A stretch of 64,000 nucleotides of DNA, from assembly GCF_030433645.1 (NCBI RefSeq), contig NZ_JAROCG010000001.1, forward strand, positions 2,914,001 through 2,978,000, in the 5' to 3' direction. The stretch comes from Arthrobacter burdickii (GTDB taxonomy: Bacteria; Actinomycetota; Actinomycetes; Actinomycetales; Micrococcaceae). The translations under genes were made by a program, and so were the position numbers. The notes beneath the pieces were generated by a model. The model made no database searches. It had not been told where the DNA came from and saw only the letters and a list, made by a program, of their open reading frames with translations. Positions 16,238-23,857 of the stretch are shown one piece after another. Position 1 is the first letter of the stretch. Every line of letters begins with the position of its first letter.

Positions 16238-16662
16238 GCCCGCTCCCGAACTCCCACGTCATTCCGCCCGGCTGGGCCGAACGGCACCGGCCGGCGGCTG
16301 CGGCTACCATGCAGTCCCCCGCCGTGTTCCGGCGCATCAGCGACGGCCCCGCCCCGTACCCGGTCCCCGAGGGCTGGGACGGCACGGAGATCCTGTGGGG
16401 TACCTCTGAGGCTCCGGTCCTCGTGCGGGTGCAGCAGCTCAACCGGCAAGCCGTCACAAGCGCTGGCGAGCAGCCGACCAGCATCCACCAGTACCTCGTC
16501 ACCGCGCCCGTCGACGGGCCGCCGATCCGCTCCGGCGAGCAGGGCGACGTCATCGACGTCGAAGGCCGGCGCCTCCGCATCGTCAACGAGTCGTTCGGCA
16601 CCTACCTGTGGGAGCGCGACTTCACCTGCATCGACAACCTCACCCAGCAGAACCCCGACTGA
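16234..16662 (+). CDS. head-tail stopper/adaptor protein
   Basis: A 142-residue protein in the stopper position. The second half is beta-rich (HQYLVTAPVDGPPIRSGEQG, then DVEGRRLRIVNESFG), which fits a head-completion protein that closes the channel after packaging. It resembles the DUF6093 type seen in actinophages. The assignment is mostly by position and length. Confidence 0.7.
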   Translation: MSPLPNSHVIPPGWAERHRPAAAATMQSPAVFRRISDGPAPYPVPEGWDGTEILWGTSEAPVLVRVQQLNRQAVTSAGEQPTSIHQYLVTAPVDGPPIRSGEQGDVIDVEGRRLRIVNESFGTYLWERDFTCIDNLTQQNPD

Positions 16663-16675
16663 TAGGCGGTGCGCG

Positions 16676-17029
16676 ATGGACGGGCTCGAACTCCGGCGGT
16701 TGTCCGCCGACATCGGACGGGCCGCGAGGAACGCCGAGCCGAAGGCCAAGATCATCGTCGCGAAGACCGCGATCGACATCCAAAAGGACGCCAAGGTCAT
16801 CGCCGACCAGAAGGGCGTCCGCGACACGGGCACCCTGATCAACGAGATCCACACCTACATCGACGGGCTGGGGGCGACGATCTCCCCCGACGCGAGCTAC
16901 TCCATCTTCAACGAACTGGGCACGAGCAGGATGCCGGCACGCCCGTTTATGGGCCCCGCCACGGACCGCAACCAAGGCCCGTTCGAGGAAGCTATGGGCT
17001 CCCTTGGGGAGGCGGTGTTCGGTGGCTGA
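16676..17029 (+). CDS. HK97 gp10-like tail-joining protein
   Basis: A 117-residue protein with the family pattern: a helical start (ELRRLSADIGRAARNAEPKA), DTGTLINEIHTYI, then FNELGTSRMPARPFMGPA near the end. The E-x-G-T-x-x-M-P-A-R-P-F segment is characteristic of HK97 gp10-type proteins at the head-tail interface. It overlaps the start of the tail terminator gene. Confidence 0.85.
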   Translation: MDGLELRRLSADIGRAARNAEPKAKIIVAKTAIDIQKDAKVIADQKGVRDTGTLINEIHTYIDGLGATISPDASYSIFNELGTSRMPARPFMGPATDRNQGPFEEAMGSLGEAVFGG

Positions 17030-17447
17030 CCCGGTACTCCTGAAACAGGCCGTCATCGACGCACTCACGGCCATCCCGGGCCTCGGCGGGCGGGTGCACG
17101 ACGGCGCGCTCACGAAGGCCGCAGCGACCGACAGTGCCGGGTACGTCCTGCCCTACGTGGTCCTCTTCGCCGGGATCGGCGACAACCCGCAGGAAACCAC
17201 AGCCCGCGGCGATACGCCCACCGGTGCGCTGGTCTTCGACTTCCAGACGACCTGCGTCGGCCCCGGCACCGGCCAGTCCGCCGGGGTCGCCCGCGACGTC
17301 CGGACAGCGCTGCTCAACCTGCGCATCGGCCGGGGCACCGTCCGGAAGAACCCCGACGGCTTCGACCAGCCCACGCCCGTCCGCGAGGAAGGCGTCACCC
17401 CTGTCCGGTACATGCTGCCCCAACAGTGGCGGCTCATCACCAACTAG
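17022..17447 (+). CDS. tail terminator protein
   Basis: A 141-residue protein starting at a GTG within the end of the gp10-like gene. It has the pattern of gpU-type terminators, which cap the tail tube at the head end: IDALTAIPGLGGRVHDGAL at the start, a central beta hairpin (GALVFDFQTTCVG) and ARDVRTALLNLR. Position between gp10-like and tube genes supports it. Confidence 0.78.
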   Translation: MADPVLLKQAVIDALTAIPGLGGRVHDGALTKAAATDSAGYVLPYVVLFAGIGDNPQETTARGDTPTGALVFDFQTTCVGPGTGQSAGVARDVRTALLNLRIGRGTVRKNPDGFDQPTPVREEGVTPVRYMLPQQWRLITN

Positions 17448-17456
17448 GAGCACCCC

Positions 17457-17645
17457 ATGGCAGATGACGGATTCGTCACAGCACGACCCCCCGGCGGCGG
17501 CAAGAAACGCCGCGTCCCCCTCCACTACCTGGAGGAACCGTTCAACTACAAGCTTCCCCCGAAAACCCGGGGAAGGGCCACTCCGGCCAGCACCACCACC
17601 GTCACCGAACCGGCCCGGCCGGAGAACGCAGAGGAGGTTAGCTGA
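17457..17645 (+). CDS. small hypothetical tail-region protein
   Basis: A 62-residue basic protein with KKRRVPLHYLEEPFNYKLP and a Thr/Pro-rich end. It has a good AGGAG before the ATG, and its stop overlaps the tail tube start by one base (TGATG), so it is translationally coupled to that gene. Similar short proteins occur just before actinophage tube genes. Role unknown. Confidence 0.6.
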   Translation: MADDGFVTARPPGGGKKRRVPLHYLEEPFNYKLPPKTRGRATPASTTTVTEPARPENAEEVS

Positions 17646-18151
17646 TGAAAGTAGCAGCTGACGGACGCAAGAAATTCACCCTACTCACCGAAGCCCCCGC
17701 GGCCCGGATCCCCACCGCCGCCGAGCTGAACGCCGGCCAGGACATCTCCTGCGCCGTCCTCGACTCCGACGCGAACTTCACCAACACGGCCTCGGACCGG
17801 TTCAACGAGAAGGCCGCCTGCCAGATGGGCAACTCCCAGGCACTTGGCGCCGCGAACTACGACACCGCGCTCACGTTCCTGCGCGAGTACCTCGAGGCCG
17901 GCGGCGCGGACAAGACGGGCGAGGACCTCGGCTACCAGGCGGTGAAGACCCGCGGCACGACCGTGTGGATCTACCTCCGCGAAACGGACAAGGCCTCCAC
18001 CGAGGACTGGGCGTCCGGCGACGAGATCCACCTCGGCGGCGAGCTCGTGTCCGACGCCCCGATGCGAGTGAACAACGACGGCAACATCAAGCGCCGCATC
18101 GAGTTCCTCGCGCAGAACATGGTCAGCGAAGTCCCTGTCGCCGGGGCCTGA
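17645..18151 (+). CDS. major tail (tube) protein
   Basis: A 168-residue protein in the tube position, between the terminator and the frameshifted chaperone. It is beta-rich with DYTALTFLREYL-like and TTVWIYLRETD segments typical of small tube proteins. The tube is a stack of its hexamers around the tape measure. A perfect hairpin follows the gene, mirroring the one after the capsid gene. Confidence 0.82.
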   Translation: MKVAADGRKKFTLLTEAPAARIPTAAELNAGQDISCAVLDSDANFTNTASDRFNEKAACQMGNSQALGAANYDTALTFLREYLEAGGADKTGEDLGYQAVKTRGTTVWIYLRETDKASTEDWASGDEIHLGGELVSDAPMRVNNDGNIKRRIEFLAQNMVSEVPVAGA

Positions 18152-18163
18152 CCTGCTTGACCG

Positions 18164-18197
18164 GCGGGCGCGTGTGTCTAAGCCTCCACGCGCCCGC
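18164..18197 (+). other. perfect 11-bp hairpin after the tail tube gene
   Basis: GCGGGCGCGTG at 18164-18174 pairs with CACGCGCCCGC at 18187-18197 across a 12-base loop. No T-run follows, so strong termination is unlikely. It sits between the most abundant tail protein and the chaperone gene, which is normally expressed at a low level, so partial termination or transcript protection fits. Confidence 0.6.
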
Positions 18198-18243
18198 TGT
18201 ACCACCCACCTGAGGCTGCCCCGACCTATGGAGGCTGAACCCC

Positions 18244-18807
18244 ATGACCACCCCCGAAGAGTTCGACTTCGCCGACTGGTTCGCCGACGCGAACCTGCCC
18301 GAGCAGTCCGCTGACATCTTCACGAACGCTGCCCTCCTCGGTGAGATGGCCGACCTGCAGCGCCGCATCGACGTCGAGGTCCGTGTTCAGGACGCCGAGC
18401 GCACCGCCGCGTCCCCTGCGAAGGACCGCCTCGAGGACCAGTGGGTCGCCCTCGCGAAGCAGTTCGAGGCTTCGAAGATCACCGTCTACGTGCGGGCCCT
18501 CACCGGTGCCGAGCGCAAGGCAATTCGGGAAGCACACGACCTCGCCCAGAAGAACGACGGCGAGGAAAACAGCGGCTTCGTCCTCCGCTGCCTCGCCGCG
18601 TCCATCGTCGGCATGAAGAAGCACGCCGGGGAACGCCAGCCCGTCACCCTCACCCTCGACCAGGTCACGCAGCTGCACGCCAGGATCGGCGATGCGCAGA
18701 TCGGCGCCATCCACGACGCGCAGCTCACCGCCACCAACGGGGTCCCCACCGTGGACGCCGATTTTTTGCGCAAGCTCTCTGGACCCGCCGCTGGCCCGGA
18801 GTCGTAG
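18244..18807 (+). CDS. tail assembly chaperone, short form (gpG-like)
   Basis: The short product, 187 residues, of the two-form tail chaperone that coats the tape measure during assembly. It is helical and charged (QWVALAKQFEASKITVYVRALTGAERKAIRE). Near its end it contains a T-TTT-TTG slippery site at 18762-18768, after which most ribosomes continue to the stop at 18807. It sits directly before the tape measure region, as expected. Confidence 0.85.
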   Translation: MTTPEEFDFADWFADANLPEQSADIFTNAALLGEMADLQRRIDVEVRVQDAERTAASPAKDRLEDQWVALAKQFEASKITVYVRALTGAERKAIREAHDLAQKNDGEENSGFVLRCLAASIVGMKKHAGERQPVTLTLDQVTQLHARIGDAQIGAIHDAQLTATNGVPTVDADFLRKLSGPAAGPES

Positions 18808-19136
18808 CAGCACTGAAGACGGCGGCCCGCTACACGCGAGCCCCGTCCGAGTACCTCGGCTACCGAGACGAGGCCAAGGACCGGCTCCTCGAGTACGCGT
18901 ACACCCTGTACGAGGACGGGCTGTGCGACTGCGGGTGGCCTCGGCACATCTGCCAGAACCCCGACAACGACGGCTGGTTCGACGCGAAACGGAAGACTTG
19001 CCACAGCAAGCAGGCCGTGGATCAGATCACGCAGGCGAAGGACTACAAGCCCTCGCCGGGCGAGCTGATTTACACCGAGTACACGCGTCCGGCGGACAAA
19101 CCGCTCAAGCCGCTACCGGGCTTCGAGGGCAGCTAG
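18244..19136 (+). CDS. tail assembly chaperone, -1 frameshift long form (gpGT-like)
   Basis: Slippage by -1 at T-TTT-TTG (18762-18768) joins the first 174 or so codons to a second frame reading AQALWTRRWPGVVAALK and ending GFEGS at 19136. The second part has no start of its own and carries a Cys-rich segment, CDCGWPRHIC...TCHSKQA, that looks metal-binding. The heptamer is a textbook X-XXY-YYZ site. A minority of ribosomes should make this form; gpGT recruits tube protein to the tape measure in lambda. The junction is predicted, not measured. Confidence 0.85.
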
Positions 19137-19325
19137 GAGCCGCCGTCCGAAACCTGCGAAGGCGACGACCAAACCGATCGCGAACGCGCCGAGCGTGTAA
19201 ATCGTCGGTGCGCCGCCGGATCCGTAGGCCGCAATGATCAGCACCAGCGCGACGACCGCGACCACGAGTCCGGTCGTCATCGTGCGTGTGCCTGACTTCC
19301 GTGTAATTCCCCCACCATCACTCAT
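19113..19325 (-). CDS. small two-span membrane protein
   Basis: A minus-strand 70-residue protein between the chaperone and tape measure genes. It has two membrane spans (TTGLVVAVVALVLIIAAYG and YTLGAFAIGLVVAFAGFG) and ends with a basic tail (RRLLAALEAR). It overlaps the chaperone's last 24 bases. The hydrophobic two-span pattern is unlikely by chance. A reverse membrane gene here is odd and suggests an inserted accessory gene. An internal ATG (MTTGLVV) is a possible alternative start. Confidence 0.55.
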   Translation of the reverse strand: MSDGGGITRKSGTRTMTTGLVVAVVALVLIIAAYGSGGAPTIYTLGAFAIGLVVAFAGFGRRLLAALEAR

Positions 19326-19356
19326 GCGGCAAGCATAACTACATACCGGAGGCACC

Positions 19357-22300
19357 ATGGCCGAGCGTTCCGTCGTCGTCCGGCTGGCAGCACGAGTCTC
19401 CTCTTACGTGTCGTCGATGGGTCAGGCGAAGAAGGCCACGGACGACGTTGGGCGGGCCGCGGACAAAGCGGGCCAGCAGTCCAAGCAGGGCGCAAAGGAA
19501 GCCGCCGCAGCTGCAGCTCAGGTAGCCGCCGCGCTCGGCAAGGAAGCGCAGGCCTCGCAGGACGCCGCGAAGGCGCACGGCATGTACTACGACTCGGCGG
19601 GCAAGCTTGTCGACGCGAACGGCAAGTTCGTCTCCTCGGCTGGTGCCGCTGAGGCCGGGCTCGACCGGTACTCGAGGGCCGTCGTCGACGCCACGCAGGC
19701 ATCTGAGAAAGCAGGGCAGGCGGCGGCCGCAGCAGCGGGACCGTTCAAGCGTGCAGGGCAAACCCTCGACGAGGTCGCCCAGTCCGCGAAGAACAACCGC
19801 GAGGCATGGGACCAGGCGGGCGCCTCCCTCACCGCGTTCGGTGCCGTGTCCGTCGGGGCTCTCGGCTTCGCGGCGAAGGCCGCCATGGACTGGGAGTCAT
19901 CCTGGGCCGGCGTGACGAAGACCGTCAACGGCACACCCGAGCAGATGGCCGAACTGGAGCAGGGGATCCGCGGCCTCGCGAAGTCCCTGCCCCTCGCGCA
20001 CACGGAGATCGCCGCCGTTGCTGAGGCGGCAGGCCAGCTCGGCGTCGCCCGTGAGGACGTCCTCGGCTTCACGAAGACCATGATCGACCTCGGCGAGTCG
20101 ACGAACCTCACCGCGGACGAAGCAGCAACCCAGATCGCCCAGATCAGCAACGTCATGGGCACCCTCAAGCGCGAGGGAGCGGAAGGCGTCAGCCGCTTCG
20201 GAGCGACCCTCGTCGAGCTCGGCAACAACGGCGCCTCCACCGAGGCCGAGATCCTGTCCATGGCGCAGCGCATCGCCGGCGCCATGGCGACCGTCGGCGG
20301 GTCCGAGGTCGAAGTCCTCGCCCTGTCCAACGCCCTCGCGTCCATGGGCGTCAAAGCGGAGCTCGGCGGCGGCGTCGCCACCCGCGTCCTGCTCGGCATG
20401 TACACGTCGATCAAGGACGGCGGGCCGAAGCTCGAGGCATTCGCCAAGACCGCCGGGGTCAGCGCATCCGAGTTCGCGGCAGCGTTCGAGTCCTCCCCTG
20501 TGCAGGCGCTGTCCATGGTGGCTCAGGGCCTCGGCCGGGTGAAGGACGAAGGCGGGAACGTCGTCGCGTCCCTCGCCGACATGGGCATCAAGGGCACCGA
20601 GAGCACGCAGGTCATGCTCGCCCTCGCCAACTCCGGCACCCTCCTCGCCGACGGCCTGTCACAGGGCAACGCCGCATGGGCAGAGAACACCGCCCTCCTC
20701 GAGGAAGCGAACAAGCGGTACGCGACCACCGAGTCGCAGGTCAAGATCGCGTGGAACGGCATCAAGGACGCCGCGATCGATGCCGGCGCGGTCATGCTTC
20801 CTGTCATTCAGCAGGTCGCCGAGTCCGTCGCTGACATGGCGGAGATGTGGGGGAATCTCCCCGCCCCCGTGCAGGGCGCCATCGCCGGGCTGACCGGTGT
20901 CGTCGGCGTGGCCTCCCTGGTCGCGGGCGGGCTGCTCCTCGTCGTCCCGCGGGCACTGGAAACAGTCGATGCGTTCACGAAGCTCTCCACCAGCGCCCCA
21001 GGTGCGGCCTCTGGCCTCTCTAAGGTTGGCAAAGCAGCAGGCGCGGCAGGCGCCATCGCATCCTTCGGGTTCACCATCGCGAAAATCGCCGAAGCCTCCT
21101 ACATGGACGACATCGACACCGGCATGGGCAAAGTCGCACTGGCCATCACCAAGGTCGCCAACAACAGCCCCGACGCTTCCGCAGCCCTCGACGACCTCTT
21201 CAAGGACCGGAACGGCGATGGAATCAGCAAGGAGGTCGACGGCCTCGAGTCGGCGATCGACCGGATGTTCAACCCGACCGCAACTCAAAAGTTCGACGAC
21301 TGGGGTCAGCGCCTGGTCACGGCGACAACCGGAATCAAGGGGTCCCTCGCCGTCCAGGAGGAGGCATTCGACCGCGTCGACACAGCCCTCTCCGACCTTG
21401 TCTCATCCGGAGATATGGACGGGGCGGCTGCCGCGTTCAAGAAGCTCGAGGACCAGATGCTCTCGCAGGGGGCGATGACTGAGGAAGTCGCCGCCCTTTT
21501 CCCGCAGTACGCGGACGCCCTCGCATCAACTGCAGCACAGCAGGAGGGTGCGGCGGCCGGAGCTGAGGGCACGGCGGCTTCCCTCGACCTCGAGGCGGCA
21601 GCCGCCCAAGAGGCAGCCGCAGCGTCGGAGGAAATGGTCGACGCACTCGCCGAGATCGGGCTCTCCGCTGAGGGCACCATCATCGACCTGCAAAAGTTCA
21701 CGGACATGCTGTTCTCGATGGGCCTCGCAACCATGTCCAGCCGGGAGGCCGTCTTCGGGTGGGAAGAGTCCCTCCGCGGCATGGGCACGGCTGTGCAGGA
21801 TATCCTGAACTCGCAGGGCGAGCTCGGCGCCGTGCTCAACGCGACCGGCACCGACTTCAACGAGATGACGACCGCCGGCAAGAACGCGAACGACGTCCTG
21901 TCGGGCATCGTCACGGAGGGCCTGAACGTCGCATCGACGTTCTCCGGTGACTTGTCGAAGTCGGCTGCTGATGTGAATCAGCAGCTGCAGTCGACGTACG
22001 ACGCTGGCGTGCAGACGGCCATGGGCCTCGGCCTCGGCAAGGACCAGGCAATCGCCCTGACCCGCGAACTGATGGGCATCCCACCCGGGGTATCCATCGA
22101 GACATGGATGTCGGAAGCCGCAGAAATGCGGGCCGACACAACGGGTGAGGCCATCGGTGAGATCCCGAAGAGCGTCTACGTCGAGTCTTCGATGGACGCG
22201 GCTGCGTTCGAGACCGCGGGGATGACGAAGCAGGCCGTCGACGACGTGCCCGACCAGGCAACGATCGACTCGTGGATGTCCGACGCGGCGTTTAAGGAGG

Positions 22301-23034
22301 CGCTGCGCACGCGTGCGGCGGCCCTAGGGATCCCTGAGTCCGAGGCGATCGACAGTTTCATGTCGTCCGCTGCCCGGAACGAGGCCGACAGCACGACGGC
22401 GCAGATCCTCAAGATCCCGCCCGGCGCTTCGGTGTCCTCGTTCATGGACGCCTACGCCCGCGACATGGCGAACCAGACGGCGGCAGCGGTCAACGGCATC
22501 CCCGGGTACAAGCAGGTCGACATCGTGACCGTGTACTCGGTTGTGGGCTCCCCATCCACGATCGACACGGACGCCGGCGGACGCGTCGGGCTGGGCCAGG
22601 TCGGCCTCAGCCGGGCCCACGGTGGCCGGATTCCCCGGCACGCCGGCGGCGGGAAGCTGCCGTCCACCGGGCCCGGCACGGAGCGCGAGGACGGCATTCT
22701 CGGCATCAGCTCGAAGACCGGGCAGCCGGTGTCGTGGCTGGACGGCGGCGAGTGGATCGTGAACGCGAAGTCCTCGGACAAGCACCACAACCTCATCGCC
22801 GCAGTGAATCGTGATGACCCGCGCCTCGCCAGCCTTCCCGCCCTAGTCGGCGGGGGCAGGACGTCAGGGCGGGAGTACGCCCCGTCGATGAGCTACGCGG
22901 GCCCGAGTACGGCAGACACGGCGGCAGCAGTCGCCGCGTCACTTCCCACCCACGCCGTCGTCCCTGTCCGGCTGACCATCGACGGCCGCAAGCTCCACGA
23001 AGCGACCGTCCGCGCCACCATCGAATACAGCTAG
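19357..23034 (+). CDS. tape measure protein
   Basis: Determines tail length and is ejected at infection. It is 1225 residues, the largest phage gene here. The N-terminus is Ala/Lys-rich helix; a phage-minor-tail core follows (FGAVSVGALGFAAKAAMDWE, then LPLAHTEIAAVAEAAGQLGV). Hydrophobic segments near residues 510-570 may cross the host membrane. From about residue 905 to 1050 there are about five imperfect repeats of roughly 34 residues with the pattern IP...I-x-S-W/F-M-S/D-x-A-A. The ATG follows a GGAGG. Confidence 0.93.
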   Translation: MAERSVVVRLAARVSSYVSSMGQAKKATDDVGRAADKAGQQSKQGAKEAAAAAAQVAAALGKEAQASQDAAKAHGMYYDSAGKLVDANGKFVSSAGAAEAGLDRYSRAVVDATQASEKAGQAAAAAAGPFKRAGQTLDEVAQSAKNNREAWDQAGASLTAFGAVSVGALGFAAKAAMDWESSWAGVTKTVNGTPEQMAELEQGIRGLAKSLPLAHTEIAAVAEAAGQLGVAREDVLGFTKTMIDLGESTNLTADEAATQIAQISNVMGTLKREGAEGVSRFGATLVELGNNGASTEAEILSMAQRIAGAMATVGGSEVEVLALSNALASMGVKAELGGGVATRVLLGMYTSIKDGGPKLEAFAKTAGVSASEFAAAFESSPVQALSMVAQGLGRVKDEGGNVVASLADMGIKGTESTQVMLALANSGTLLADGLSQGNAAWAENTALLEEANKRYATTESQVKIAWNGIKDAAIDAGAVMLPVIQQVAESVADMAEMWGNLPAPVQGAIAGLTGVVGVASLVAGGLLLVVPRALETVDAFTKLSTSAPGAASGLSKVGKAAGAAGAIASFGFTIAKIAEASYMDDIDTGMGKVALAITKVANNSPDASAALDDLFKDRNGDGISKEVDGLESAIDRMFNPTATQKFDDWGQRLVTATTGIKGSLAVQEEAFDRVDTALSDLVSSGDMDGAAAAFKKLEDQMLSQGAMTEEVAALFPQYADALASTAAQQEGAAAGAEGTAASLDLEAAAAQEAAAASEEMVDALAEIGLSAEGTIIDLQKFTDMLFSMGLATMSSREAVFGWEESLRGMGTAVQDILNSQGELGAVLNATGTDFNEMTTAGKNANDVLSGIVTEGLNVASTFSGDLSKSAADVNQQLQSTYDAGVQTAMGLGLGKDQAIALTRELMGIPPGVSIETWMSEAAEMRADTTGEAIGEIPKSVYVESSMDAAAFETAGMTKQAVDDVPDQATIDSWMSDAAFKEALRTRAAALGIPESEAIDSFMSSAARNEADSTTAQILKIPPGASVSSFMDAYARDMANQTAAAVNGIPGYKQVDIVTVYSVVGSPSTIDTDAGGRVGLGQVGLSRAHGGRIPRHAGGGKLPSTGPGTEREDGILGISSKTGQPVSWLDGGEWIVNAKSSDKHHNLIAAVNRDDPRLASLPALVGGGRTSGREYAPSMSYAGPSTADTAAAVAASLPTHAVVPVRLTIDGRKLHEATVRATIEYS

Positions 23035-23044
23035 GAGCTGCCCT

Positions 23045-23857
23045 GTGACTGCTTACCTCGGGCCTGCGGGCAACCTCGTGGCGTTCAAGTGCCCCTCCGA
23101 TGAGCAAATAACACGGGAAGACTCCGTGTCGCTGACTCGGACGCTAGCGGGCGTGCAGAAGGCCCAGCACGGGCGGCGGGCACCGCGGGCATGGCAGGTC
23201 GGCATCGGCACCGCCACACCCGCGGAGCTCGGGCAGCTCATGGGGCTGATGCATGGACTGTACGGACCGCCGCCGTGGGTGTACGTGGGCCCGTGGGCGC
23301 AGGTCACCAACCTGCTCCCACCCGCGGCGTCGATGCTCCTGCCCGGTTCCTGGTCCGGGGCCGGCGTGTCCGGCGGAACGGTGACGCTCGAGGGTGGGAC
23401 CCGCCCGTCGTACTCGGTGCTTAGTGACACGGGCGCCGAACTGCGGCTCCCTGCGGTCCCTGTGGTGGCCGGCGTCCCGGTCACGGGCAGTGTCTGGGGT
23501 GCTGGCTCCTCCGGGTGCTCTATCCACCTCGACTTCCGCAACGCGACCGGCGCCACCCTCAGCACCGCGTCGGCCAGCCACGCTGCAGCTGTCGGCGGAC
23601 CCTTGCCCCGCCGGTCCGTGACAGGCACCCCCCCGGCGGAATCGGTTGACGCCGTTCTTCGGGTCACTGGCGCACTGCGGGCCGCCCAGCCCGCAGTGAC
23701 ATGGACACCTGACATGGCCGCATGGGCTGCCGGAGGGGGCGCCCCAAAGGTCGTCGCCCGGGGGCTGTCCGAGGCCGTGCAGCTCGCGGTCCGCGACGAA
23801 GCCTACTTGCGCCGGTCCTCCGCATCATTCGTACTCGAAGAGGTAGGCAATGCGTAG
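23045..23857 (+). CDS. distal tail protein (Dit-like)
   Basis: Baseplate-ring protein directly after the tape measure. The 270-residue product starts at a GTG behind AGGAG. It has an N-terminal Dit-like part (VSLTRTLAGVQKAQHGRRAPRAWQ) and a beta-rich C-terminal part resembling a carbohydrate-binding insertion (GCSIHLDFRNATGATLSTAS). It connects tail tube and hub. Its last eight bases overlap the hub gene. Confidence 0.75.
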   Translation: MTAYLGPAGNLVAFKCPSDEQITREDSVSLTRTLAGVQKAQHGRRAPRAWQVGIGTATPAELGQLMGLMHGLYGPPPWVYVGPWAQVTNLLPPAASMLLPGSWSGAGVSGGTVTLEGGTRPSYSVLSDTGAELRLPAVPVVAGVPVTGSVWGAGSSGCSIHLDFRNATGATLSTASASHAAAVGGPLPRRSVTGTPPAESVDAVLRVTGALRAAQPAVTWTPDMAAWAAGGGAPKVVARGLSEAVQLAVRDEAYLRRSSASFVLEEVGNA

